NCBI RefSeq assembly: GCF_019049625.1
Contig: NZ_JAFMOY010000130.1
Span: forward strand, 124,001-188,000
Direction of reading: 5' to 3'
DNA: 64,000 bases
Source: Rahnella ecdela
GTDB lineage: Bacteria > Pseudomonadota > Gammaproteobacteria > Enterobacterales > Enterobacteriaceae
The number at the start of each line of letters is the position of its first letter. The stretch's first letter is position 1. Positions 53,168 to 62,000 of the stretch are shown here, one piece after another. Below the pieces are notes generated by a model. It was not told where the DNA came from and searched no databases. It saw only the letters and a list, made by a program, of their open reading frames with translations. Position numbers and translations under genes: made by a program.

Positions 53168-54715
53168 TTAGCGGAATACCCCAACAGCTTCGACCAGCCG
53201 GTCGGTTTGTCTTTTCAGCCCAGAAGAAGCACTGGCGCCTTCCTGAACCTGAACTGAATTTTGATGCGTGATACGATCCAGTTCTTCAATCGCTTTGGCG
53301 ATATCGAGCAGTCCGAGATTTTGTTCGCTGGTGGCACTGCGGATCTGGCCAATCAGGGTAGAAACATTTCGTACCTGAGACACGATGTCAGCCATCGTTT
53401 TACCTGCCTGGTCAACCTGGCGGGATCCCGATACCACTGTTTCCACACTGGTGTCGATCAGCCGTTTTATTTCACTGGCCGCACTGGCACTCCGTTGTGC
53501 CAGACTGCGCACTTCACCGGCAACCACTGCAAATCCTTTGCCTTGTTCTCCGGCGCGGGCGGCTTCGACGGCGGCATTGAGCGCCAGAATATTGGTCTGA
53601 AAAGCAATGCCATCAATGACATTGGTGATGGTTGCGATCTTGCGAGAACTGTCGGTGATTTCCTGCATGGTACCGACCACACCCTGCATCGCATTACTGC
53701 CTTTTTCCGCTGCCTCACTGGCGGTCAGTGATAACTTGTCCGCTTCGGCGGCAGTTTGCGTATTGCTCTCAACGGTCGCACTCATCTCATTCATTGCCGC
53801 CGCCGTTTCACCGACGTTCGCCGCGGTCTGTTCGGTACGCTGACTCAATGCTTCATTGCCGTTTGCCAGTGACTCACTGGCGGTGCGAACTTTATGTGCC
53901 TGGTCATTAACATCATCCACCATCCACCGGCAGATCAGTCCGAGTTGTCCAACAGATCGCAGCGTCATTCCGATTTCATCAACGCGTTCCATCGGCGTGA
54001 CCGTATGACTCGCTCCGCTGGCGACCCGCAAGGTCTGACGGCAAAGTTGTTCGACCGGGCGTGTGATCTGCCATTCCAGCCAGAAACCCAAAAGCAAAAT
54101 GAAAAATGCATTGAGTGCAAACGCGATATTCATTTGCATGGCGGGTAACACAGTCAGAGCAGAAATGGCCAGTGAGTTGAGGATGAGTAACGCGATCAGT
54201 CCGCAGCGGATCCGCCAGCGAACTGAAAGTGTTTTCAAAACGGAAAGACCACTGGCAAGGCCGGTGCGGATCAGTAAACCGTGATGCAACCGGCGGTTGT
54301 TCAGTTCGCCGCGATTCATTTTGTCATACAGCGATTGTGCGTCGTTGATTTCGGTTGCTGTGGGTTTGGTACGGACCGAGAGATAACCTTTGGTTTTCCC
54401 TGCGCGGATAATAGGAACGACATTGGCGCGCACCCAGTAATGATCGCCGTTTCGGCGGCGGTTTTTCACCAGCGCAGTCCACGGAAAACCTTGCTGTAAT
54501 GTCTCCCACATATCCTTAAAAGCGGAAGGAGGCATATCGGGATGGCGAACAATATTGTGCGGCTGTCCGATAATGTCGTCACGGTCAAAGCCGCTGACCT
54601 CAATAAAAGCATCGTTGGCGTAAGTGATATGACTTTCGGCATCCGTGGTCGACATTAACGTGGCGTCGTCAGGATACTGATATTCCCGTTGAGAAACTGG
54701 TTGATTATTGCGCAT
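53168..54715 (-). CDS. Aer-like PAS-domain chemoreceptor
   Basis: A 515-residue energy-taxis-type receptor. The N-terminal PAS domain (residues about 20-120; [41 protein letters not shown]) resembles the FAD-binding PAS of Aer. Two hydrophobic stretches near 175-215 ([38 protein letters not shown]) anchor it, followed by a HAMP-like part and the MCP signalling tip [33 protein letters not shown] sigma-28 promoter lies 60 bp upstream. Sensing of redox state is inferred from the PAS type. Confidence 0.9.
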   Translation of the reverse strand: MRNNQPVSQREYQYPDDATLMSTTDAESHITYANDAFIEVSGFDRDDIIGQPHNIVRHPDMPPSAFKDMWETLQQGFPWTALVKNRRRNGDHYWVRANVVPIIRAGKTKGYLSVRTKPTATEINDAQSLYDKMNRGELNNRRLHHGLLIRTGLASGLSVLKTLSVRWRIRCGLIALLILNSLAISALTVLPAMQMNIAFALNAFFILLLGFWLEWQITRPVEQLCRQTLRVASGASHTVTPMERVDEIGMTLRSVGQLGLICRWMVDDVNDQAHKVRTASESLANGNEALSQRTEQTAANVGETAAAMNEMSATVESNTQTAAEADKLSLTASEAAEKGSNAMQGVVGTMQEITDSSRKIATITNVIDGIAFQTNILALNAAVEAARAGEQGKGFAVVAGEVRSLAQRSASAASEIKRLIDTSVETVVSGSRQVDQAGKTMADIVSQVRNVSTLIGQIRSATSEQNLGLLDIAKAIEELDRITHQNSVQVQEGASASSGLKRQTDRLVEAVGVFR

Positions 54716-54775
54716 AGTGACATTTCCGTGGCCAGACTGCGATTTGAATGAGATAAAGGATCCTTAACAATTAAC

Positions 54776-54802
54776 ATGTCGGCACCTGCCAAATTTTCTT
54801 TA
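54776..54802 (-). promoter_or_regulatory. Sigma-28 (FliA) promoter of the Aer-like gene
   Basis: On the minus strand: TAAAGAAA, 11 bases, GCCGACAT. This agrees with TAAAGTTT-N11-GCCGATAA at the core positions. The gene start is 61 bp downstream. Confidence 0.75.
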
Positions 54803-55121
54803 GGGAAACCTGACTTCTCCTTTCCGGTTGATTGCAGCCAGCAAGCGCAATTGGCCCACACGGGAGTGTGAAACGATTGATTTATCGACAATACATAACG
54901 TATGCCGATGCTACGGCCTGAAAATGGGCGCTGCAGCCTTCTAATTGTGGTTACTATGACCCGAAATCGACACCATAATCCTTCTGCTAAGTCCTTTATT
55001 TTTCTTTATAGATTGTCGTTCTGACTCCAGACTTAATAGGTCTGGAGTCACAAACCCTTTGCCTAAGATCCTCTGACTTGTTATAAAACCGGCCTGTGAT
55101 TTTTCAGGTGAAATTGGGCTG
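54803..55121. other. Intergenic region before the recombinase gene
   Basis: About 320 bp without a supported gene. It contains the perfect inverted repeat at 55022-55050. No tRNA or other RNA gene is recognisable here. Confidence 0.5.
55022..55050. repeat. Perfect 11-bp inverted repeat upstream of the recombinase gene
   Basis: TGACTCCAGAC, loop TTAATAG, GTCTGGAGTCA. No T-run follows on either strand, so a simple terminator is unlikely. It lies 71 bp before the recombinase start and could be a binding or crossover site for it. Confidence 0.7.
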
Positions 55122-56246
55122 ATGAGCAACGCGGTATCCGGAACGACCAGTGAAACAAATTTTGCCGCCGAAAATGTTGGCCGGCATGTGCTCGCTTATC
55201 TTCAGAATGTTAAAGCGACGCCGCTGGCACAGCTGGATGATTTTGACGAAGAGGGCAATGCGACGGTCGGTCAGGTAATTAATGTCTGGATCCGGCTTTC
55301 GTTGATCCTGACCCGCCGCCGTCCGGAAATTGCCGTTTCGTCTTTGATGAAACATGTCCTTCCGGTAATTGGCGATGTGCCACTGAACAAAATCACCCGC
55401 CTGCGTCTGAACCGTTTATTTAACGTGCTGTTAGCGGACGGAAAAATTTCAGAAGCCAAACGGGTATTTGCCCTGTGTAAGCAGTTTTTCGGTTGGGCGG
55501 AAACTCAGGGATATCTCGCTCATTCGCCACTGAGTTCGATGAAACGCCGTGATGTCGGGGGAAGAAATTCGCCGCCGCGCGAGCGGGCGTTAACCGATGC
55601 TGAAATCTGGATCTTCTGGCATGGCCTTGATTTATGGGATATTTCAGAACAATGCCGCTGGGCATTACGCCTCTGCTTGCTGACGGCCAGGCGTCCTGAT
55701 GAAATTGTACGCGCCAGAAAAGAGGAGTTTCATCTGCGGATTGGCGTCTGGAGGCAGGGCACGCGCAATAAATCAGCACGCGACCACAGTCTGCCTTTAA
55801 CAAATTTAATGTTGATATGCGTAAATGCCCTGATTGCGGCCAGTCCGAAAAATAGTCCGTGGCTGGTTCCGTCTCCGCTGGATGCGCAAAAACCGTTATC
55901 GCGTGGCGCGATCACTCAGGTTATCCGGCGTATGCTGCGTGCTGAAAGAGGGCTGGGCATTGAGCCTTTTGCTACCCGCGATTTACGCCGGACGGCGAGA
56001 TCCAAATTATCATCCCTGAATGTACCCAATGATGTTGCCCGTAAAATCATGAATCATTCTCTCGAAGGCATCGACCGTGTTTACGACACCCACGACTATC
56101 TGCCGCAGATGAAACAGGCGCTGGAAGCATTTTCTGACAATATTCAGGGCATCATCAGCGCGCCGGATTACTTCGATTTACGCCATAAATACGAAGGGGA
56201 ATCGCTGCATGTTCCTGCGATATCGATGCTGTATATGGAAAGATAA
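55122..56246 (+). CDS. Solitary tyrosine recombinase (phage integrase family)
   Basis: A 374-residue recombinase. The core-binding domain covers about residues 45-140 (VGQVINVWIRLSLILTRRRPEI, LNRLFNVLLADGKISEAKRVFALCKQFFGWA). The catalytic part shows Arg in LLTARRPDEIV, the box II form TRDLRRTARS (Arg in place of the common His, as in some integrases), His in KIMNHS, and the nucleophile Tyr in VYDTHDY. There are no phage, transfer or cargo genes and no tRNA next to it. It may be a relic of an element or a domesticated recombinase. A perfect inverted repeat lies upstream. Confidence 0.85.
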   Translation: MSNAVSGTTSETNFAAENVGRHVLAYLQNVKATPLAQLDDFDEEGNATVGQVINVWIRLSLILTRRRPEIAVSSLMKHVLPVIGDVPLNKITRLRLNRLFNVLLADGKISEAKRVFALCKQFFGWAETQGYLAHSPLSSMKRRDVGGRNSPPRERALTDAEIWIFWHGLDLWDISEQCRWALRLCLLTARRPDEIVRARKEEFHLRIGVWRQGTRNKSARDHSLPLTNLMLICVNALIAASPKNSPWLVPSPLDAQKPLSRGAITQVIRRMLRAERGLGIEPFATRDLRRTARSKLSSLNVPNDVARKIMNHSLEGIDRVYDTHDYLPQMKQALEAFSDNIQGIISAPDYFDLRHKYEGESLHVPAISMLYMER

Positions 56247-56389
56247 CGGGTTTTTGCGCTTTTTAAGTATCTTTTATCCCTAACAGTTCCACGACTAACA
56301 GACCGGCCAGCACGCGCCGGAAATAAGCCGCTGATGTCAGCTGCTACACTTGAGTATTGATTTGGCGTTGCCAGAAGACAGAGGAATTA

Positions 56390-58534
56390 ATGATGCTTTC
56401 ACAACCAGAGAACGCTAACGGCCTTCCGCAACCGACGAAAACAATCTTACTGAGCACCGGAACGGCGGAGCAAAAACGTCAGGAAATACGAGATTACTTT
56501 ATTCAGACCTGGGAACTGTATGAGAGCCTGTTTGATTGTCTGGCGGACGAACGGGCTTATTTCAACAAAGCGATTTCCCTGCGCCACCCGCTGATTTTTT
56601 ATTTCGGTCATACCGCCACTTTCTATATCAACAAACTGATGGCAGCCGGGTTAATTCCAAAGCGAATTGATTCCCACATCGAAGCGATGCTGGCGATTGG
56701 CGTGGATGAAATGAGCTGGGACGACCTCGACGATCAGAACTATAACTGGCCATCTGTCGCGAATTTACGGACATATCGAAGCAAAGTTCGCGAAGAAGTG
56801 CTGGGCATTATTGATACGATGCCACTGAGTTTGCCGGTTGACTGGAACAGTCCGGCCTGGGTTGTTCTGATGGGCATTGAACATGAGCGAATTCATCTGG
56901 AAACTTCCAGTGTGCTCATCCGCCAGTTGCCGGTGGAGTGGGTTAAACCTCAGGCGCACTGGCCAGCCTGTTCTCTGGCAAGACATGACCGGAATTCGGT
57001 GCCCCAAAACGAAACGCTGGCGGTTAAAGGTGACGTTGTCACGCTAGGCAAGCAGGATGATACCTACGGCTGGGACAATGAATACGGCACGTCAGAGCAT
57101 AAAATTCAGGCATTTAGCGCCAGCAAAATGCTGGTGAGCAACGCCGAGTTCTTTACTTTCGTCGAGGACGGGGGCTATCAGGACGCGCAATGGTGGGATG
57201 AAGAAGGTGCCGGATGGCGTGATTTTGCGCAGGCAGAAATGCCGACATTCTGGGTAGGTTCGCCGCGTGAACCTGAACAGCTGAAATTACGTCTTATGAC
57301 GGAAGAAGTGCAAATGCCGTGGGACTGGCCGGCGGAAGTCAATCAGCTGGAAGCCGCTGCTTTTTGTCGCTGGAAAGCTGCCCAAACCGGCGAGTCTGTG
57401 CAATTACCGACTGAAGCGGAGTGGATGATTTTACGTAATCAGGTACCGGGCGATCAGCCAGACTGGGAGAGCGCGCCGGGAAATATCAATCTGGCCTGGT
57501 GGGCATCTTCGTGTCCGGTTGATCATTTTCAGCAAGGCAACTTCTGCGATGTGGTTGGGAACGTCTGGCAATGGGCGTCTACCCCCATCAGCGGTTTTGA
57601 TGGATTCCGCGTTCATCCGTTATATGACGATTTTTCGACGCCGACCTTTGATGGAAAACACTCCATGATCAAGGGAGGAAGCTGGATTTCGACCGGTAAT
57701 GAAGCACTGAAATCTTCGCGTTATGCGTTCCGTCGCCACTTCTTCCAGCATGCAGGTTTCCGGTATGTGGTGTCCAGTCATCAGGAAGTCGTTACGGTAA
57801 ACCCATACGAAACGGATGGGCTGGTGGCGCAGTATCTGGATTTCCAGTACGGTCCACGTCACTTTAATGTGCCTAACTATGCTGAACAACTGGTTGATAT
57901 TGCAGTTAAAAATGTCAGTCAGAAAGGCAGGGCGCTGGATATTGGCTGTGCGACCGGACGCGCCAGTTTTGAGCTTGCCCGTCATTTTGATGTTGTCGTT
58001 GGCATGGATTATTCAGCCCGGTTTATTGATGTCGCTCTGGCACTTTCGCGCGGCGAAGCATGTCGTTATGTGATCCCGGAAGAGGGCGAACTGGTCGATT
58101 ATTGTCAGGCGTCGCTGGCGGAATCTGGGATAGATACGCAGCAGACAGAGCGCGTCAGTTTTGTGCAGGGCGATGCCTGTAATCTGAAACCTCAGGCTGA
58201 ACTGTACGATCTGGTTCTGGCTGCAAACCTGATCGACCGCCTGCGTGAACCGGCGAGATTTTTGAAAGATATCGCACCGATGATTCGTTCCGGCGGATTA
58301 CTGATGCTTTCGTCACCTTATACCTGGCTTGAGGAATTCACGCCTAAAGAAAACTGGATAGGGGGATTCCGAGAGAACGGTGAGGCGGTGACCACGCATC
58401 AGGCCTTGCGCCGCCTGCTGGCGAATGAATTCGAAGAAGTTCAGCAACCGCACGATGTTCCTTTCGTTATCCGTGAAACAGCCAGAAAATTCCAGCATAC
58501 AGTGGCACAGATGACGTTATGGCGTAAGCGCTAA
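56390..58534 (+). CDS. ovoA: OvoA: 5-histidylcysteine sulfoxide synthase / mercaptohistidine methyltransferase
   Basis: A 714-residue three-domain protein. An N-terminal DinB-like iron-binding domain has His at about 66 and 74 (LRHPLIFYFGHTATF) and the HxxxH of IEHERIHLE (H165, H169). A formylglycine-generating-enzyme fold follows (about 215-460; LEAAAFCRWKAAQTGESVQLPTEAEW, GNVWQWASTP, SMIKGGSW). The C-terminal SAM methyltransferase carries LDIGCATGRASF near 516. OvoA joins cysteine and histidine using O2 and N-methylates the imidazole, making ovothiol A, a thiol antioxidant. GAGGA precedes two adjacent ATGs (56390, 56393). The later C-S lyase step (OvoB) is not encoded in the window. Confidence 0.93.
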   Translation: MMLSQPENANGLPQPTKTILLSTGTAEQKRQEIRDYFIQTWELYESLFDCLADERAYFNKAISLRHPLIFYFGHTATFYINKLMAAGLIPKRIDSHIEAMLAIGVDEMSWDDLDDQNYNWPSVANLRTYRSKVREEVLGIIDTMPLSLPVDWNSPAWVVLMGIEHERIHLETSSVLIRQLPVEWVKPQAHWPACSLARHDRNSVPQNETLAVKGDVVTLGKQDDTYGWDNEYGTSEHKIQAFSASKMLVSNAEFFTFVEDGGYQDAQWWDEEGAGWRDFAQAEMPTFWVGSPREPEQLKLRLMTEEVQMPWDWPAEVNQLEAAAFCRWKAAQTGESVQLPTEAEWMILRNQVPGDQPDWESAPGNINLAWWASSCPVDHFQQGNFCDVVGNVWQWASTPISGFDGFRVHPLYDDFSTPTFDGKHSMIKGGSWISTGNEALKSSRYAFRRHFFQHAGFRYVVSSHQEVVTVNPYETDGLVAQYLDFQYGPRHFNVPNYAEQLVDIAVKNVSQKGRALDIGCATGRASFELARHFDVVVGMDYSARFIDVALALSRGEACRYVIPEEGELVDYCQASLAESGIDTQQTERVSFVQGDACNLKPQAELYDLVLAANLIDRLREPARFLKDIAPMIRSGGLLMLSSPYTWLEEFTPKENWIGGFRENGEAVTTHQALRRLLANEFEEVQQPHDVPFVIRETARKFQHTVAQMTLWRKR

Positions 58535-58556
58535 ATACTGTTGTAGTCCATCCAGA

Positions 58557-58581
58557 CGGTCGCTATGCGGCCGCTTTTTTT
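58557..58581 (+). terminator. Terminator of ovoA
   Basis: CGGTCGC-TAT-GCGGCCG (58557-58573) forms a 7-bp stem including one G-U pair, followed by CTTTTTTT. It begins 23 bp after the ovoA stop. Confidence 0.85.
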
Positions 58582-59023
58582 AACGCCGGCAAAATACTCA
58601 CTCAACTTCCTGCACATATTTTCTGATTAAACGATTTAATCATAGATGCTTAATTGTTCACTGTTGTTGATATTCAAAGCCAATAGAATGTTGTAACTAA
58701 TTTATTTTGTTTTTCTGAATGTCAGCCGATAGTGGGGTGGTATGTATATCAATACGCATACTAATTACAGGGATAATATTGGCGTGTATTGTCGTGCTGA
58801 ATAATCACCATTCACATTTCATGGAAATTATTCCTTATTTTTTTGCAAAATAGATTTACCTCATCTAACGTTAACTTAACGCAAACTGTACAAAGCCGGA
58901 ACTTCGTATAAGTTTTCAACTGACAAGAAAATAATTTCTAATGCCTTGAAAATACGTAGTTTTGATAATCCGGAGGAGAGGGATTTTCCTTTTAGTGTCT
59001 GTCCCTTTTTGCTGGAGTATTCT
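58582..59023. other. AT-rich intergenic region before the autotransporter gene
   Basis: About 440 bp with no supported gene. It is markedly AT-rich compared with the genes on both sides and should hold the autotransporter promoter. GGAG lies 7 nt before the ATG at 59024. Confidence 0.55.
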
Positions 59024-62000
59024 ATGGTCCGCCGACTGCTATTATCTAAAGTCTCCATTGCTGTTTACGTTGTTATTAGTACTCCTCCGGCTCTTTTATT
59101 TCCTGTCACAGCTCAGGCAGTTATATTGCAGGCATTCAACCCCGCTGATAATGACCAGCTTAATGGTGATCTGCTGGTATCAGGGGGCGCCGTGGTTGAT
59201 CTCACAGGTAATCAGCAATTTCGTGCCGGCACTGACGGTTCCGTCAATACCACATTAGGCGCGCTACAGGGGTTGGGTCGCATAGTTAACGACCACGGCG
59301 TGATAGGCGCTTCCCGTCTGGACATCGGACCGGCAAATTTTGGTATCACCATTCCCGATCCGACCACCGGCGGCAACACAACCTTTCAGGTTTATAATCC
59401 TGCCACTCTGATCGCGCTGGCCCCCGTTGATGCCAGTACGCCAGTGGCGGATGTGGTAAACGTAGGGGACGATCAATACATCAACACCCGGATTGCGGAT
59501 GTCAGTACCGGCGGAACATTGAATGTGAATATCGGCCAGGCGAATGCTGCGCCAAGTGGTGTAAACAACGCGTGGACGATGGCCGCCAAACAAAGCACGC
59601 TGTTCAACGTTGATGGTACAAATGGCGCAGACTCGACACTAAACTGGAATTCCAGTAACCGGATTACGTTCAGCGGCACAGCCGCCGACCCGACGATCCC
59701 CCGCCAGCTGACCGTTCAGAACCTCATTACCTTTAACGGCGCATTTACCGTTCAGACGCTTGATAACGCCGTGACCAGTTTCAACGTGACCAATGCTGCA
59801 GGTCTGAAAAGTTACAACGACTGGCTGGTTACCCAGTTAAAATCCGGCAACCTCGATAAAAGTACTTATCTCACCAACTTCAATAAAGCCTTCACGCGCA
59901 GCACCAACACCGTTGATTACCTGATTTCTGCTGACGACCCGAATGATGATGTCGCTCAGGCCATCGGCAACCGGATAGTCATCAACGCCAGCGGTGCCAA
60001 TGCAAAAGTGAATATTGCAGCGGGAAAATCCCTGGAAGTTATCGGCGCCAATGGCGGAGCAATACGCGGTACCAATAATGCAGAAATCACGGTGAACGGT
60101 AAAGTCAGCAGCTCCGGCTCTCTGGGTTCAGAAGGTTCCGCGTTATATCTCGACGACAGTAGCGGCATTAATAACGGTGTGATCAACGGCGGATTTATCA
60201 ACCGGATTGATGGCACCGGTGTCGGCTCTACCGGCTTTGGCTCCAACGGTGTGCAGGTACAAAACGGCAGCACTTTCGATAATAACGGCATCGTGAATTT
60301 CGCCACCACCGGCGGAACAACGTCAGCCATCAATCTGGGCATCAATTCCTCAGCCAACAACAGCGGAAATATCAACGTCGGGATCAATGGTTCCAGCGCA
60401 ACCGGCAGTACCACCGGCGTGATGGTCGGAGATGCAACGGCGTCTTTTATCAACAACACCGGCGCGAATATTTATATCGGTCGCGGCCCGCAAAATAGCC
60501 TGAATGACAATACTGCGGACACCGCCGTTAACCAGAGCGGACTGACGGCCGGAGTGCAGGTCAGCGCAGGAGGAAGTGCCATCAACAATGGCAATATTGT
60601 TATCGGCAGCCGTGTGCAAAATGCTGCCGGAATGTACGCCGGTGGCGGCACGGGCACCACACTTCTCAATAACGGCACGATAGATATCAACGGCAAAGCA
60701 ACAACGGTTCCGCGCGAAAACATCGGTATGTCGGTAATGAATACCACGGGCAATATCGATAATGCGGGCACTATTAACCTCAACGGCGTCAACGGAACCG
60801 GCGTGAAAGTGGTGGCAACCAGCGGAAATACTTCATCTGCCAGTTCCACCGGCACGATTAATGTCGCCGGTGGCGCAGACACTGCCAGCGGCACGCGCAA
60901 TTTTGGTATCTGGGTCGAAGGTCAGGGAACGGGCGTTGCCACCGCTACCGTTGACGGCCCAATTAATCTTTCCGGCAATGGTGCAATCGGCGTACACTCC
61001 AGGGGAAACGCCACGGTGGATGTGTCACCCGACGCTATCCCGGCTTTCAGCCTGGGCAGCAATCAGATTGCATTTTTCGCGTTTGGCCCCAATGCCAAAA
61101 TTAATACGGTCGGCAACAATTCATTCAATGTCACGACTACCGGTTCAACATTATTCCGGCTGGAACAGGGCGCTGACTTTGACGGCACGGATTTGTCACT
61201 GACCGCTTCAGGCATGAATTCGGTCGGCGTAATGGGCACCGGCACTGGCGGAACGACGGTAGTCACCAAAAATGCCACGCTGGAGGTTTCCGGGACCGGC
61301 GCTACCGGGCTGATTGTTGAAGGCGGGGCGACGGGATCAATCGACGCGGATACTACCATAAATCTTTCGGGCGTTAATGCCGTGGGGGCGATTGCCGACG
61401 GTCAGAAACATACGCTCGCTGGCACTAATTCGGGTTCACCGGTACAAAGCACGGCGCTGGTTTCTGCAGCTTCCCTGATGTCGGCACAAAACGGACTGAC
61501 GGGTTTCATTGCTCGCAACCGTGCATCGCTGACTAACACCGGCGACATCAACTTTACCGGAGCAGGCGCAACCGGCATCCTGGTACAAAGCGGCGCGACC
61601 GGCTCCAACACCGGTAATATTGCTATTAATGATGGCGGCGCGGGGATGGTGGTCAACAGCGGCACCAGCGGACTCAACACCACGGCGAGCACAAGCGGCT
61701 CGATTAATGTCAACGGCGGCAGCATTGCCAGCCGTACCCGCGGTGTCAGTGCCAGCGGGGCGAAAGCGATTGCCACGCTCAGCAACGGTTCGCTGATCAA
61801 TCTTAACGGCGTCGGAGCGATTGGCGCTGACGCCCAGAATGGCGGCACGGTCAATATTGCCAGTTCCGCCACCCCGACATTCAGTAACACCGATCAGATA
61901 GCCTATCGTGCCGTCGGTGCGGGCTCAGTCATCAACAGCGCGACGACGGTACTGGACGTTGATACCGATCGTTCAACCCTGTACCGCATTGCCGACGGCG

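Noticed and set aside
55122-56246. Prophage or integrative island marked by the recombinase
   Set aside because: No phage structural, transfer or cargo gene and no tRNA is adjacent; the flanking genes look chromosomal.
58962-59258. 98-codon plus-strand frame across the autotransporter start
   Set aside because: It has no ribosome site and overlaps the signal peptide region in another frame.
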